A stretch of 51,244 nt of DNA from NCBI GenBank assembly GCA_020724845.1, contig DYGE01000007.1, forward strand, positions 1 to 51,244, read 5' to 3'. Shown here in pieces: positions 1-11,198 of the stretch (position 1 is the stretch's first letter; each line of letters opens with the position of its first letter). The translations under genes and the position numbers were made by a program. The notes below the pieces were generated by a model that saw nothing but the letters and a program-made list of their open reading frames with translations, ran no database searches and was not told where the DNA came from. The DNA comes from Candidatus Paceibacter sp. GTDB lineage: Bacteria; Patescibacteriota; Minisyncoccia; UBA6257; 02-FULL-45-10c.

Positions 1-68
1 CCTATTCAGGAATTTTTGATAAAGTAAGTTCGAGCGTGGTTGTATAAGTGCACAAATATAAAAACTGC

Positions 69-881
69 CTATCCGGCAGTTTTCTGATCATCATTTTTCT
101 CTTCCGGCAACTTGTAAGCTCCGGTTTTTACTAAGGCGCTAAGGACCCCTTGAACTATTCCGACTCGCCTATGAAACTCCAGGGCGGCCAATATAAAAGT
201 GTGCTTGTCTACGCGCTCTTTTTTATTAAGGGCTTCTATCAGGCCGTCAACCAGGTCATGGCAGTTTTCCAGCACTACTTGCGGAGAAACAATCCCTTCT
301 TTTGTGAGGTCATGCTCTTTCTTTGCAACCCCAAATTTCTCAAACGAGCTCCTCAAACTTTCAAGTTCTCTCAAAATATTTTTGGTAATTTGTTCCCTGC
401 TGGAATCTTTAGCGCGCTGATATTTTTCGTGCATTTTCTCAATCTTTTCATTCAACGCTTCAAAATCCGGCATTTCCTTTGGTTTGTGCCTGGAGAAAAT
501 GGCAACTAGTTTGAGCAACTTCGGATCTGGAGAATAAGATACCTCTTCGCCTATGTTAAATTCTTTTTCTTTTTCCTCGGGATCTTCCATCGCTGCGTAA
601 ACCGAAATCTTTTTGGTCCTGCGATTCAGAACGTAGACATTGCTGAACCGAAATTCTTCCGGCTCTTCAAAGTATCCGTCTTCTATGTCCTCTTCCCTGA
701 AGTCTCGCAACTTCTTATCGCAAACTTCAGTTACCAGCCTCTCAAAACCCCGCTTCCGCAAAAAGAATGTCATCCAATCCCCGACAGCGATTGTGCTATT
801 AACGAATATCCACTTTTCCGGCAATTTCTTATCAGAATCTGTCACGCCCACGATGCTTCGCGCGCAACGTAAATCGCACAT
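69..881 (-). CDS. hypothetical protein, charged and helical
   Basis: 270-aa ORF with GGAGG-type RBS and a TTGCTA-N17-TAATAT promoter upstream; terminator hairpin nearby. Confidence 0.75.
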   Translation of the reverse strand: MCDLRCARSIVGVTDSDKKLPEKWIFVNSTIAVGDWMTFFLRKRGFERLVTEVCDKKLRDFREEDIEDGYFEEPEEFRFSNVYVLNRRTKKISVYAAMEDPEEKEKEFNIGEEVSYSPDPKLLKLVAIFSRHKPKEMPDFEALNEKIEKMHEKYQRAKDSSREQITKNILRELESLRSSFEKFGVAKKEHDLTKEGIVSPQVVLENCHDLVDGLIEALNKKERVDKHTFILAALEFHRRVGIVQGVLSALVKTGAYKLPEEKNDDQKTAG

Positions 882-986
882 CTTTCCGCCTCCGATTCTT
901 TTGCCTTAAGAGCTGAAGATATATTAGCAATAGCTTCTGTAATTAGCAAATAAAAAGCCGCTTATTGAAAAGCGGCAGTCAGCGCT

Positions 987-2156
987 TTAGCGCGCGAAAG
1001 GCCTGCAAACCATGGATTTCAATCCTTTATATCTTAGCATCAAAGTTTTCTCTCTTGGCGCGTCTTGGGTAAGCAGCGCCTTGTACTGATTGTCATATTT
1101 TTCCTGCCAGGCAAGAGCCATTCTCTTCTCCCAGGCATCCACGAATCTATCGATCCATTTCTGCGTCCATCGGCTAAGCGCGCCCTTCTCGTATCCAAGC
1201 AAGGACGCAGTCACGCGCGCTCCCATCTTAAGTAGGAGCCCGCCGCCTATAAGGTAACCGATTCCCTTAGCCATCATAAGAGCTAATTGAAGTACGATCC
1301 CAAGGCCTAAAGAATTCACGGCAAACAAAGCGATCCCGGCCATCGCCGCCAGAGAAAATGGAGCAAGGGCCGCAAAATAAAACGGGTGCTCTTTACCGTC
1401 TTTATCGCGAAAGAAAACGGAGTCGTAATCCCGGACGTCAGCCCAAACATCCCGGCATTCGTAATTCCAGGGGTGGAAAATCGCCTTGAAATTTATCCGG
1501 CGCATGCCGAAAGAAAGATAGAACGCGGCGGCCGTCATTCTCGCCAGCGTAGTAACTCCAAGCCGGGCCAGAACCGCGAAGGGTTGAACCGTGTAGGCAA
1601 CCATTCTTCGGCGCCGGAACTGGCATTGATTTACCGGCTTCGTTTCATACCAAAGATTGACCCACTTTTTCTCCCAATCCATCGGTTCGGGAGCGAAGAA
1701 CTGTTCGCTGACGTTTATTTTCAGCTCCGCCCGCTCTAGGTTGTTGGAATAAAACGAGCTTCTCAAATCGCCATCGTAGTCAAGAACTTTATTCTCGTAA
1801 GACGAGCTGGAGCTTCTGGTAAGAAAGAAGTTTTTCATTTTCCCAACGCTAGACTCCGGCCAGACGATGGATGCGAGGAGGCGCTGTTCGCCCGCTTTGC
1901 TGAATTCAATATACTCCATGCCGGCTTCCAGCGGAGTCAGATAACGATTCATCTCGTAATCACCTTTAGCGACAACAATGAGAAGGTGGGGATTCTGTAC
2001 GCCTCGGTCTTTCAAGAATTCCAAAACGTCTTCGCTGATAGTCCACTGAACCGGAATTACCGATGAAGCGGACTCGCTTTCCTTGACGAAGAGATTCAGC
2101 ATGATGTTTTCCTCTTTTCTCTGTTTTTTTGGGTTATCAACTTTTACTCTGGGCAC
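987..2156 (-). CDS. hypothetical membrane protein
   Basis: Long ORF with hydrophobic segments; start may be the internal Met (MLNLF); TTGACG-N17-TAGACT upstream; terminator at the 3' end. Confidence 0.75.
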   Translation of the reverse strand: MPRVKVDNPKKQRKEENIMLNLFVKESESASSVIPVQWTISEDVLEFLKDRGVQNPHLLIVVAKGDYEMNRYLTPLEAGMEYIEFSKAGEQRLLASIVWPESSVGKMKNFFLTRSSSSSYENKVLDYDGDLRSSFYSNNLERAELKINVSEQFFAPEPMDWEKKWVNLWYETKPVNQCQFRRRRMVAYTVQPFAVLARLGVTTLARMTAAAFYLSFGMRRINFKAIFHPWNYECRDVWADVRDYDSVFFRDKDGKEHPFYFAALAPFSLAAMAGIALFAVNSLGLGIVLQLALMMAKGIGYLIGGGLLLKMGARVTASLLGYEKGALSRWTQKWIDRFVDAWEKRMALAWQEKYDNQYKALLTQDAPREKTLMLRYKGLKSMVCRPFAR

Positions 2157-2200
2157 AGTCTAACACAAAAACAAAGCCGCGTCAAAGAAAAAAGCGGCCC

Positions 2201-2668
2201 TTAAAGCCGCTGTCGCAGTAGATCAACCGGAAAATATTCCGGACCAAACTGCTTTCTGAAAAGAAGATAATGGTACAGATACTCGCAACTGTTATACCCT
2301 CCCGGACAAGAGCATCCTGTCCAATACTTATGAGAGAACCAAATCGGAATTATCACTGTCGGCAAAGAAACGAAGAAAAATAACGTCTGCAAAGCCGCCC
2401 AGGGCTTCGCCTTAGAGGCGAGCATGTCAGCAAGCACTACCAGCTCCCTTTCGCTCATATCCCTCAACTTTTTCGAATCTGCCTTGAAATAAGATGACCA
2501 AGTGCTGATGAAGCACAAGATGAAACTCTCCGCTGTCGCCGCCCTCTTAGCTAAAACCCTCTCCCGATCCAAACTTTCAAGTTTGGCATTCAGGGAAACA
2601 ATCGCTTTTTCTTTTTCGGTCTGACTGATCAAGCTTCGAGCGTCCGGAACGCTGTCTTCCTTTTCCAT
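2201..2668 (-). CDS. small membrane protein of the QTxxEK...CxYL paralogous family
   Basis: SLISQTEKEKAIVSL N-terminus, hydrophobic hairpin, C-terminal CSCPGGYNSCEYLYHYLLFRK; abuts 2668..3237. Confidence 0.75.
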   Translation of the reverse strand: MEKEDSVPDARSLISQTEKEKAIVSLNAKLESLDRERVLAKRAATAESFILCFISTWSSYFKADSKKLRDMSERELVVLADMLASKAKPWAALQTLFFFVSLPTVIIPIWFSHKYWTGCSCPGGYNSCEYLYHYLLFRKQFGPEYFPVDLLRQRL

Positions 2669-3237
2669 TATTTCAGCAGTTTCTTAACCTTGTCAGTCGG
2701 AAAGTGCTGATGGCCCAATAGCTTTCTATTCATCAAAAGCGAGAAAAGATAATCGCACTTCTCGCAACCCGAAGCATGCGAGCACGGAATAACGAGAGAG
2801 GCGCCTTCTGCTAAAAGGGCTAACACGCCGACAGCAGGCGAAACGACTCCCAACAGGAATGGAACTGCCAAAGCTCCTACAAAGCCAGCGGCTGCGGCAC
2901 GATCTTTTTTGCCGTTAAAATAATACATCATTTTCATAGCATACAACTCCCAAGCATAGGCAAACAGCGCGGAAATCTTGTGTACAGGATTAGTTTCCCT
3001 AAACATTCGGCGAGCAAGGTACTTATATTCCTCATCACCGAACTTTGAGAGATCTTTTTTAGTAAGCGGGAACTGCTCTTTAACCTGGGTCACGAACGAG
3101 CTTGCGAAATTGTCAGTCAAAAAATCCAGCTTTTCCAGACGCTCCTTCTCGCGCCGCTCTTCTTCCCTCCTAAGGCGCTGCGCTTCTTTCGCAGCCAGCA
3201 CCGCCAAAACCTTCTCCTCGCCCGTCTGAGTGACCAT
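2668..3237 (-). CDS. small membrane protein of the QTxxEK...CxxCxYL paralogous family
   Basis: MVTQTGEEKVLAVL ... CSHASGCEKCDYLFSLLMNRK; start trimmed from 3285 to the Met preceded by GGAGCGAGGG. Confidence 0.75.
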   Translation of the reverse strand: MVTQTGEEKVLAVLAAKEAQRLRREEERREKERLEKLDFLTDNFASSFVTQVKEQFPLTKKDLSKFGDEEYKYLARRMFRETNPVHKISALFAYAWELYAMKMMYYFNGKKDRAAAAGFVGALAVPFLLGVVSPAVGVLALLAEGASLVIPCSHASGCEKCDYLFSLLMNRKLLGHQHFPTDKVKKLLK

Positions 3238-3350
3238 CCCTCGCTCCTGATTCTCCACCGCTTTCTCCGTATTGAAATATGTCAAACTTTCACGCTGTTT
3301 TGCAGATTATCAAGAATCGCGACAAAAGTCAAAAATTTTCCCGCGAAAGA

Positions 3351-3974
3351 TTAGAATTGCCTAAGCACGCTTTCCAAAACCGGCAAAACACGGTTGGCGA
3401 TTATCTGATGCCCCCGTTCGTTGGGATGAACATCGTCAAAAAGCAAGTCCTTTCTGAAAAGGAAGATGTTGGTGAGATTTGGAACATATCCATCAACTCC
3501 CTCCTCTTTGGCTAAACGATCAAAAATAAACTCATACTCGGGATCAAACTCGCGTCCGCCTCCGATCAATATCACTTTCACCCCCTCTCGCTTTATCCTT
3601 CTTATGATAGTAGTCAGATTAGCCCTTACTACCTCCGTCCCGTTTCCTACAAAATAATCATTGCCTCCAAGAGCGACAATTACTATGTCCGGATCATGGT
3701 CCAGAACATCTTCTTTCAGGCGAATCAGCGCGTCGGAAGTAGTATCGCCCGACTTCCCGGAATTAATAATCGGGATGCCGGTATATTCTGACAAAAAAGT
3801 AACGAAATTTTTTCCGGGCGGAGTGCCGTAGCCGCGGGTTAAGCTGTCGCCGAAGGCGACGATGGTTATGTCTTTTTCATACTCCACCGGACCATAGCTA
3901 AAATAAAACATCGCCCCCAACAGCACCAAAAGGAGCGCCAAAATTTCTATTCCAGTTAAACGTTTTTTCTTCAT
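3351..3974 (-). CDS. SGNH/GDSL hydrolase (arylesterase/TesA-like)
   Basis: [10 protein letters not shown] block, GGND block and [10 protein letters not shown] block of SGNH hydrolases. Confidence 0.9.
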   Translation of the reverse strand: MKKKRLTGIEILALLLVLLGAMFYFSYGPVEYEKDITIVAFGDSLTRGYGTPPGKNFVTFLSEYTGIPIINSGKSGDTTSDALIRLKEDVLDHDPDIVIVALGGNDYFVGNGTEVVRANLTTIIRRIKREGVKVILIGGGREFDPEYEFIFDRLAKEEGVDGYVPNLTNIFLFRKDLLFDDVHPNERGHQIIANRVLPVLESVLRQF

Positions 3975-5065
3975 TCAAAATCTTCTAACTCCTTTTTTAG
4001 CTTGGGATCAACTTTTGGAACTTTAATGTCAAACTCCAGATACAAGTCCCCTCTCCTCAGACTGCTCGGCGCGCTGCCGAATTTCGGCATCCCTTCTCCC
4101 GGAATCCTCAACCTTTCCCGAAGATTAAAACCTACCGGAATTTCCACATTAACCTTCCCTCCGGAAATCGTCGGCACCTCAACTTTCTTCCCGGCTAAGA
4201 CTTTCAGCAAATCCAAATTCTGCTTGACTATCAAGTCATCGCCCAGCCGCTGAAAAGTGTGGTGAGGCTTAACTCTAACGCGGACATAAAGGTCGCCCGC
4301 TCCGGCTCCGCGCTCTCCGGCTTGTCCGGCTCCGAGAATTTTGATCAGCTGGCCGTCGGCTATGCCCGGGGCGATAGTTAGCTTAATTTCTTTTTTATCT
4401 TTCAGCCGCCCAGTGCCGGAACAATCTTTGCAGATTTTATTGGGAATCTGGCCTTGTCCGTGGCATTTGGCGCAAGGGCGGATTTGGGAAAACTGCCCGA
4501 AAAAACTCTGGCGAGTTTCCCTGATTTCTCCCTTGCCATCGCAAGCAGCGCATTTGGTGAAACCCTCCTTAGGGAAATGCCCGGCACCGCTGCAGGTCTG
4601 GCAAGAAATGAAAGTTTCATAACTGACTTTATCATCAATTCCCCGAAAAGCCTCCTCAAGGGAAATTTCTTTTATAATCTCCATATCCGCTCCGCGGTGA
4701 TAAGTTTTCCTCCTCTTTACGCCTAAACCCTCAAAGAAAGCGTCAAAAATATCGCTGACACTGGAAAGATCCTCCATATTGGAAGGATCAAATCCGAAGC
4801 CGAAGCCGCCTTGGGAAAAATCCCATTGTCCTCCTCCCGGAAATCCGCCGGCGCCTTCAAAAACCTGGCCAAACCGGTCATATTGAGCCCGCTTGTTTTT
4901 GTCGGAGAGGATCCCATAAGCCTCATTGATTTCCTTGAATTTTGCCTCGTCTCCGCCCGTTTTGTCAGGATGATATTTATGCGCGAGCTTGCGATAGGCC
5001 TTTTTTATATCAACCTCGCTGGCGCCTTTCTCAACCCCTAAAATTTTGTAGTAATCCTTATTCAC
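3971..5065 (-). CDS. dnaJ: chaperone protein DnaJ
   Basis: J domain with HPD ([10 protein letters not shown]), G/F region, four CxxCxGxG-type zinc repeats; GTG start ([10 protein letters not shown]) preferred to the extended ORF, whose first codons translate a tandem repeat. Confidence 0.93.
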   Translation of the reverse strand: MNKDYYKILGVEKGASEVDIKKAYRKLAHKYHPDKTGGDEAKFKEINEAYGILSDKNKRAQYDRFGQVFEGAGGFPGGGQWDFSQGGFGFGFDPSNMEDLSSVSDIFDAFFEGLGVKRRKTYHRGADMEIIKEISLEEAFRGIDDKVSYETFISCQTCSGAGHFPKEGFTKCAACDGKGEIRETRQSFFGQFSQIRPCAKCHGQGQIPNKICKDCSGTGRLKDKKEIKLTIAPGIADGQLIKILGAGQAGERGAGAGDLYVRVRVKPHHTFQRLGDDLIVKQNLDLLKVLAGKKVEVPTISGGKVNVEIPVGFNLRERLRIPGEGMPKFGSAPSSLRRGDLYLEFDIKVPKVDPKLKKELEDFE

Positions 5066-5147
5066 AGCGTGTAGCGTATAGCGTATAGCGTATAGCGTTT
5101 TGAGATTCAATTTTCCCTGAACGCTAAAAGCTAAACGCTGAACGCTT
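5066..5147. repeat. inverted heptamer-repeat element, copy 1
   Basis: Five AGCGTNT heptamers, 19-nt spacer, four AANGCTN heptamers in opposite sense. Confidence 0.85.
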
Positions 5148-6141
5148 ATTTTAAGATTATGATTTCCCTGCTCCTTGATTCAATGCTCTTGGTCGCAAAT
5201 CTGGTTATTAATGCAATATTATACAGCAAATAAGCCGGAATGGAAACCGCCCAGCGGAATAGAAGCGCGACTCCTTTGATGGTAATAAACAAGACCAAGA
5301 CGAACAGCGTCGGTATGATAATTCTGAATTCTTCCGGAATTCTGTTAAGCCGGCCGGCTAAGTAATTATACAATACGTCATTAATGGTATCGCTGTTTCG
5401 GAACGTTATTCCGTATCCCTGGAATTGGCCGCGGAGCTGATTCAACACCTCTCCGATAGCCATGTCCCGGACTGATTTAGGAACCTCTCCCGCTCTCTCG
5501 CCCAGCTGTTTTAGGGCAATCGCTTCCGCCAACTCATAAACGGTCATACTGTAAGAAAAATCATCTACATAAGAACCGGCCATCACCGCCGAAGGCTGAA
5601 TAATGTCCTGAAAACTTTTTCTGGAAATTATCAGGCCGTCAAATTCAAAAATACTCAAATAAACCAAGGCTATAAACAGGGATATGGCCGTCAAAGCTCC
5701 GGGGACCACCAGGCGTTCTACCCGGAAAAATCTAACCCTTATCTGGTTGTCTAATTCCATTTTCCCGCGCTTCACCGCCACCCAGAAGAGCGTTAGAACT
5801 GAAAGCCAAGCGAAAAAAAGAGGCCAAGACATCGCTGTAAAAAATGGGGCAGAGATTGCCGTTGCCTCCAGGAATAAAAGCAAGTTGATAATATTACTGC
5901 TCTTAATGAAGAATACCTGCATCAGAAATATGGATAAAAACCCTACGGCCGCGGCAATTGTATATATAAAATTTCCTAGACTGCTGTCTAGAATGGAACC
6001 GTGCAGGAAATATCCAAAAATCACTGCTGAAACTACCCCCAATACTCCAAGAACGATAACCTTCGGACGGGAAGTATCCAGATCAATAACATTTACTTCT
6101 TTCTTGTCTGCTAAAGGAGAAAATTGCGATTCGCCGTTCAT
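5146..6141 (-). CDS. polytopic membrane protein, unknown function
   Basis: 331 aa with multiple hydrophobic segments; TATAAT 6 nt upstream of ATG. Confidence 0.75.
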   Translation of the reverse strand: MNGESQFSPLADKKEVNVIDLDTSRPKVIVLGVLGVVSAVIFGYFLHGSILDSSLGNFIYTIAAAVGFLSIFLMQVFFIKSSNIINLLLFLEATAISAPFFTAMSWPLFFAWLSVLTLFWVAVKRGKMELDNQIRVRFFRVERLVVPGALTAISLFIALVYLSIFEFDGLIISRKSFQDIIQPSAVMAGSYVDDFSYSMTVYELAEAIALKQLGERAGEVPKSVRDMAIGEVLNQLRGQFQGYGITFRNSDTINDVLYNYLAGRLNRIPEEFRIIIPTLFVLVLFITIKGVALLFRWAVSIPAYLLYNIALITRFATKSIESRSREIIILK

Positions 6142-6157
6142 AATTAAATTATATCAT

Positions 6158-7978
6158 TTAAAGCTTGCTTCCTACTAAGCAAACCTCCGCCCACGGCGTG
6201 TAAACGCTGGTAAAAGTCTGTTCGTTTACTTTTGAGTCCGCGTATTCTACCCGGTAATCCACTTCCGCGGTCAAACCCCTTCTCGCTCTTTCCGTGCACT
6301 GCTCCACGCCCACAGGCAACTCGTCGGTAAAAATATATCTAGTCGGCGGAGGATCAATGTAATCCGACAATCGCGGCTCGGAGATGGAAACCCTCCTGCC
6401 ATCTTTTCTGCCGTAGAATTCCATAATCAAATCAGTCCCCTCGACGTAACTCTGGAATAAAACATAATTTCCGGTGTCATTGACAAACCTTACGTCCGGG
6501 TGCGGCCCATAAATGGTCGCGTCTAACCCCGGACCATAATAGCCGACGACGTAGCTATGGTTTTTTCTTTCGGTAATCGGCAAGCCGGCATCCAAAGACA
6601 ACCGAAAAAGCGTTGTCGCAATCTGGCAAAGCCCCCCGCCGTACTCCTTAATGCTCCTGTCCCCTTTAATAACATATTCTTTCTCATAACCCTCCGCCTC
6701 ATTCACATAGCCAATCGCCTCCACTGCCGAAAACTCCTCTCCCGGCGCGATTAAAACTCCGTTGAATTTAGATATTCCGGTTTTGATATTCTTAATTCTG
6801 GCCGCGGAACTGCCGGCAAAGCTGGTAACTGATCTCCCGATCAGGTCATTGATCTGATACTGCTTAATTGTTTCCTTGGTAATCTTCGGCTCAACTCTTT
6901 CAATCCGCATTTGGACAGCCAATTTCTCCGGCTTCATTTTCCCGGACCTATATTCTTCATAGATTCTCTTAATCTCTTTTTCCAAATCCTCTTCCAGCTT
7001 GGCAATGTCTACATCCAGACCCGTTTTCCCGGGCGCTATTTCCACCAGCTGGCCGCCGCGCATCTGAAACCTGCTATTTACCGCCGCGCCTTCAATAGAC
7101 GGAGTCACATTGGCTGTCACGTAACTGCTTAATTTTTTACCGTCTATTTCCGGCACCCCGCCATTTTCATAATCAGGGACTAACCACGATACCAGAATAT
7201 AGTTTCTAACCCGCCACCAAAACGGGCCGTTCCTGAATTCCAAACCGACAGACCCGTGTAAAGCATCGGCAAAATCTCTAAGCGGCTCCAGATTCTTGGA
7301 GAAAAACCGCGGGCTGGCTTGTTCCACTTCAAACTGCAAGCCATTAGCGCCGCCGTTTAGAATAGATTTCTCCATAGCCGCTATAACATCATCAAAATCT
7401 ACAAAATAACCTGGCTCTTCTTTGGAGATTACAATGCCGCCGGGCCCAGCCGCGAATTCCGCGTTCTCTGGTTCTTTCAAAAAACCGCTCAACTCTCTGT
7501 CTAGCAAGGAATGCACCGCTTCTTTGTGGATTGAGTATGGAATTTCGAAGGTTTTTCTTCTGAACAATGCCGACAATTTGCTGCTCCATCTGAAAAGCAG
7601 AGGAAATTCCCGGCCGCGATCGTAAGCTTCTTGGATAGTTTTATCAATCCCATTGATGAAAAAATACTCCACCACCGTATCCGAAGTAAATCCGGTAGCC
7701 GCGGCTGGGACGTCCACTATCCGGACATCATCGCCTTTTTTAAAGCTCAAGAGAAACCCATTTGCTTTTATCTCATCCAGAGCCGGTTTTATTTCGGCAA
7801 CCGCTTGTTGATAAGTTTTCCCGCTGACCGGCACGCCGCCCACATAGGTATTCGGATAAAATCTTCCGGCTTGGTAAAGCTGGTAAGCGGCGAAAAATAA
7901 TACAATTCCAAGAGCCAAATAAAATTTCAGATGGCTTTTCTTAAACTCGTAATGCCTTAAATGTAAAAAATGGTTCAT
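6158..7978 (-). CDS. VanW family protein with peptidoglycan-binding-like domains
   Basis: N-terminal TM, VPVSGKTYQQAVAEI repeats and a VanW domain (FNGVLIAPGEEFS...GGGLCQIATTLFRLSLDAGLPITERKNHSY). Confidence 0.9.
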   Translation of the reverse strand: MNHFLHLRHYEFKKSHLKFYLALGIVLFFAAYQLYQAGRFYPNTYVGGVPVSGKTYQQAVAEIKPALDEIKANGFLLSFKKGDDVRIVDVPAAATGFTSDTVVEYFFINGIDKTIQEAYDRGREFPLLFRWSSKLSALFRRKTFEIPYSIHKEAVHSLLDRELSGFLKEPENAEFAAGPGGIVISKEEPGYFVDFDDVIAAMEKSILNGGANGLQFEVEQASPRFFSKNLEPLRDFADALHGSVGLEFRNGPFWWRVRNYILVSWLVPDYENGGVPEIDGKKLSSYVTANVTPSIEGAAVNSRFQMRGGQLVEIAPGKTGLDVDIAKLEEDLEKEIKRIYEEYRSGKMKPEKLAVQMRIERVEPKITKETIKQYQINDLIGRSVTSFAGSSAARIKNIKTGISKFNGVLIAPGEEFSAVEAIGYVNEAEGYEKEYVIKGDRSIKEYGGGLCQIATTLFRLSLDAGLPITERKNHSYVVGYYGPGLDATIYGPHPDVRFVNDTGNYVLFQSYVEGTDLIMEFYGRKDGRRVSISEPRLSDYIDPPPTRYIFTDELPVGVEQCTERARRGLTAEVDYRVEYADSKVNEQTFTSVYTPWAEVCLVGSKL

Positions 7979-8027
7979 TGGTACTTATTATAATTGTTAT
8001 TCGTCTAATTTGAAATAAAAAATCCGC

Positions 8028-8276
8028 CTAATGGCGGATTTTTTCAAGAGCTTTCAGAAGATCTTGAGCTTCCGGAATTCTTTGATAATCGGTCGTTTTA
8101 AGAAACCGCTTAAAGCCCTCCGCCGTCACGCCCAGAGACAGCGCCTCTCTTACCAAAGCTTCGGGATCTTCGCCGGCCTTCTCAAGGCGAACTAAAGCTT
8201 TGTCCCGGACAAACTCCAAGAGCTGATTCTGAACCATCTGCATAAATCCGCTCCTATCAGGCGCCCCCTTCTTCAT
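8028..8276 (-). CDS. small hypothetical protein
   Basis: Start set at MKKGAPD after an AAGGAGG RBS; the longer ORF runs into the TTGCTA-N17-TAATAT promoter. Confidence 0.6.
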   Translation of the reverse strand: MKKGAPDRSGFMQMVQNQLLEFVRDKALVRLEKAGEDPEALVREALSLGVTAEGFKRFLKTTDYQRIPEAQDLLKALEKIRH

Positions 8277-8402
8277 TCTCGCCTCCTTACCGGTTACAAC
8301 TCGCTGTATATTATCAAAAAAATTCCGTCTTAGCAATGGGCCAAGATACTGCTTTTGCTATAATTAAATTAGGTCGCCAATTTAAAATTAACAATATATC
8401 CG

Positions 8403-8849
8403 ATGCTTAAATATTTTAAGTGCGAGAATGGAAAATGCCCGGACAAAGTCTGGACAGACGAAGCTCTTTTACTATTAAGATTAGTGCTGGCAACCGTGTT
8501 CATAATGCACGGCTACGACAAGCTTTTCGGCGATTTGACCGTTGCCGGTTTCGCCGGCTTCTTGACCCAGCTGAACGTCGTCTATCCGACCTTCTTTGCT
8601 TGGGTAGTCAGCTTGGTGGAATTCTTCGGCGGAATTGCCGTCTTGCTTGGAATTCTTACTCGCCCGGCCGCTCTACTGATTGCTATTGATATGGCCTTCG
8701 CCTTTTATCTCACGAAAAAGGGGCTGCCTAAAGGCGATGTAGATTTCGCGCTCTTTGGAATTGCCGCCGCTTTGGCTATGGCTGGTTCCGGAAAGTATGC
8801 CCTTTTGCGCTCTGACTGTTGCAAGGCGCCAAGTCAACCGATATCTTAA
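8403..8849 (+). CDS. DoxX family membrane protein
   Basis: LLRLVLATVFIMHGYDKL...GFLTQLNVVYPTFFAWVVSLVEFFGGIAVLLGILTRPAALLIAIDM is a typical DoxX pattern. Confidence 0.9.
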   Translation: MLKYFKCENGKCPDKVWTDEALLLLRLVLATVFIMHGYDKLFGDLTVAGFAGFLTQLNVVYPTFFAWVVSLVEFFGGIAVLLGILTRPAALLIAIDMAFAFYLTKKGLPKGDVDFALFGIAAALAMAGSGKYALLRSDCCKAPSQPIS

Positions 8850-8860
8850 TACGCCACTTG

Positions 8861-8896
8861 AAAATAAACGGCTCACCTAAGTGAGCCGTTTATTTT
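8861..8896. terminator. bidirectional intrinsic terminator between convergent genes
   Basis: AAAATAAACGGCTCAC-ctaa-GTGAGCCGTTTATTTT, 16-bp perfect arms. Confidence 0.85.
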
Positions 8897-8917
8897 CCTA
8901 TTCACAATTTAACAAAT

Positions 8918-10072
8918 TTACATCCAAACCTTCTTATAAGCCGCGTTAGCTAGGCCGCCCATGCCCGCCAACATTACCGCTAGGTCAACAAGCCAGCCGA
9001 CCAGAGGCACAAAACCTAGAGCGCCCAAAACCAGGATTCCCACAACCGCGCTCTTCCAATCCAGCCGTAAGTCCTTAGTTTTTGAGAACTTCTTGAATAG
9101 CAGCGCTCCAAAGAACACCCCTGAATACACTGAAGCGGATACCAGCAACGCGGCATATGAAAGTCCGATCAATACCGCAGGTATGGAGCCCACAATCGTA
9201 AGGCCTAAAATTATCGCCGCTGCCGGCATAGTGACCAAAAGCACAAAACCCCTTAATAATTCCCGCCAGAAATTCCCATAAACGGAATCTGTAACATCCC
9301 TCATGCCGTCTTTGAACAGATGAATAAGCAGTAATGCGGCAAGAAGAATCGTAAGAAACTTCACTAGCGCCAGCAGAGTGAACAACCCAAAGAATGCGGC
9401 TACAAGTCCGCCATCTCTGGCTTCTTTGCGATAATCGCGCTTTGTAAGCTGGTCGTAAGACACTTCCCCGCGAATAGCAGCGCCTTCGGCAATCACTGCT
9501 TCTCTCGGCGAACGGTAAGCCAGATCGCCGGCAACCTCCGCGGCTTCGCCGATCGTTAGCCTATCCGCCTGTTTAACGCGGACATTTCCGCCAACTTTGC
9601 CATTAAGCGTTACGTCTCCTCCCATCACCATCAAATCTTCCCCGACAGTCCCGTCAATCGTCACCGAACCGCCGAGAACGATCGCGTCTCCGCTGACATT
9701 AACGCCCGAAAGAACGGTAACCGAACCGCCGAGAACAGCCAGCTCCCCGGCAACGTCCCCCGCGATTATCACATTGCCGCCGGCAACTCTAAGATCCTCG
9801 CCGGTAGTTCCAAAAACATTAACCGATCCTCCGCCAACCAGGACATCCTTGGAATTCCTGCCGCCCAAGATTACATTCCCTCCGCCGACAACAAGATCGC
9901 CCAGCACATCACCGGCAATATTGGCCTCCCCGGAACCGACATAGAGATTCTCCGCTACCACCTCGCCGGAATTAAGGCGATATTTTTCTCCTTTCTCAAT
10001 AACCGCCGCCGACGCTTGGCTGGCAACCACCAAAACAAAAACAAAACTTAATAAAATAGCTAGTTTCTTCAT
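8918..10072 (-). CDS. bactofilin-like beta-helix (polymer-forming) protein with C-terminal TM segments
   Basis: Signal peptide, repeated GGxVxIxGxVGEDLxVxGG units, then hydrophobic helices. Confidence 0.8.
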   Translation of the reverse strand: MKKLAILLSFVFVLVVASQASAAVIEKGEKYRLNSGEVVAENLYVGSGEANIAGDVLGDLVVGGGNVILGGRNSKDVLVGGGSVNVFGTTGEDLRVAGGNVIIAGDVAGELAVLGGSVTVLSGVNVSGDAIVLGGSVTIDGTVGEDLMVMGGDVTLNGKVGGNVRVKQADRLTIGEAAEVAGDLAYRSPREAVIAEGAAIRGEVSYDQLTKRDYRKEARDGGLVAAFFGLFTLLALVKFLTILLAALLLIHLFKDGMRDVTDSVYGNFWRELLRGFVLLVTMPAAAIILGLTIVGSIPAVLIGLSYAALLVSASVYSGVFFGALLFKKFSKTKDLRLDWKSAVVGILVLGALGFVPLVGWLVDLAVMLAGMGGLANAAYKKVWM

Positions 10073-10149
10073 GATTTATAAATTAATTTTAATTAATTAC
10101 CATTATAGCACGGCAACAAAAAATCCGCTCGTTAGAGCGGAATGGCTTC

Positions 10150-11064
10150 CTAGGTCAATCTCTTCATGGTAGGCGCGGTCGAATCATTTAGTTTCTCTAC
10201 CGCCAAAGCTTTCGGAATGTTGTGTTTCCGAAGGTAGCGGGAAACATGGAGATAACGGCATTTTTCGCAACGCCCGCTCTCGCCGCCGGAAGCATGATAC
10301 CCGGCTATCAATGAAGCAATCTGCAGAAACCCGGCGCCAACGAAGCCCATCGGCCCGAGAAGTTCGCTGCCCATAATCATAGGCGCGGAAACCATGAATA
10401 GCAGAGCGAGATGGCCGAAACCCATGCCACTCTTGTCTGCGCAATCCACCCATTCAGCTAAGGAGGCAACGCACCCCCAGAGCCGATTGCATGAATCCGC
10501 TATTCTATGCCCCAGACCGATTTTCTTTCTTATCATCAGATCCAGGCACTGGTACTCTTCCTCGCCAAAATCTTCCATATCTTCCGGCCTCATTCTCAAT
10601 AGTTCTTTGGATAATCGCGGCACCAGCTCGGCATAGGCCCCTTCATACCGGGCGCTTTCATTTTTCAGCCTCTCTTGGGCCTCTTTCTCTCTAGCCAGAG
10701 TCACCCGCCTCTTCATCTCCTCCTCTTCCTTTTTGCGCCTCTCTTCCGCCTTCTCAATTCTGGCCATAACCTTCTCTTTACCGGTTTGCCTAACCAAGCC
10801 AGTTTCGCCAGGCGCGGGCAGAGTTTTCTGTTTGGGGATGCGGTAGGTTAAACCAAGCATTTTTTGACCCTCTAATCGAGGGATAGCCACGGCGAGAATG
10901 GGCAACATTATTGGGCCACAGAGAGCCGTTAGCCAGCAGACGCACTCATTGAAACTATCCCAGTAAAGCTGCTTAAAATCTCTTTTCCAGAGCAGGTTCT
11001 TGCCTAGCCCATACGCCAAAAAACCGGATACGGACCAGCCGAACGCCAGGATAAGCAGTTCCAT
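10150..11064 (-). CDS. membrane protein of the QTxxEK...CxxCxYL paralogous family with an extra N-terminal TM domain
   Basis: GLVRQTGKEKVMARIE ... YHASGGESGRCEKCRYLHVSRYLRK. Confidence 0.75.
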   Translation of the reverse strand: MELLILAFGWSVSGFLAYGLGKNLLWKRDFKQLYWDSFNECVCWLTALCGPIMLPILAVAIPRLEGQKMLGLTYRIPKQKTLPAPGETGLVRQTGKEKVMARIEKAEERRKKEEEEMKRRVTLAREKEAQERLKNESARYEGAYAELVPRLSKELLRMRPEDMEDFGEEEYQCLDLMIRKKIGLGHRIADSCNRLWGCVASLAEWVDCADKSGMGFGHLALLFMVSAPMIMGSELLGPMGFVGAGFLQIASLIAGYHASGGESGRCEKCRYLHVSRYLRKHNIPKALAVEKLNDSTAPTMKRLT

Positions 11065-11198
11065 ATTTATTCCCCTTTCAAGGTTTTTACTCTGGCTATA
11101 TATTATCAGAAAAATTTAAAGTCGTCAATCTAGGAATCAAAAACTCCCCGCAAGGGGAGTTTTTGCTCAAGATATTTAACCTTTAACCTAAGAACGGT

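Noticed and set aside
4941-5110. N-terminal extension of DnaJ in the ORF track ([15 protein letters not shown])
   Set aside because: It is a translation of the heptamer tandem repeat; GTG at 5065 gives the normal DnaJ N-terminus
9597-9944. Plus-strand 115-aa ORF (PPITIKSSPTVPSIV...)
   Set aside because: Antisense shadow of the repetitive bactofilin-like gene
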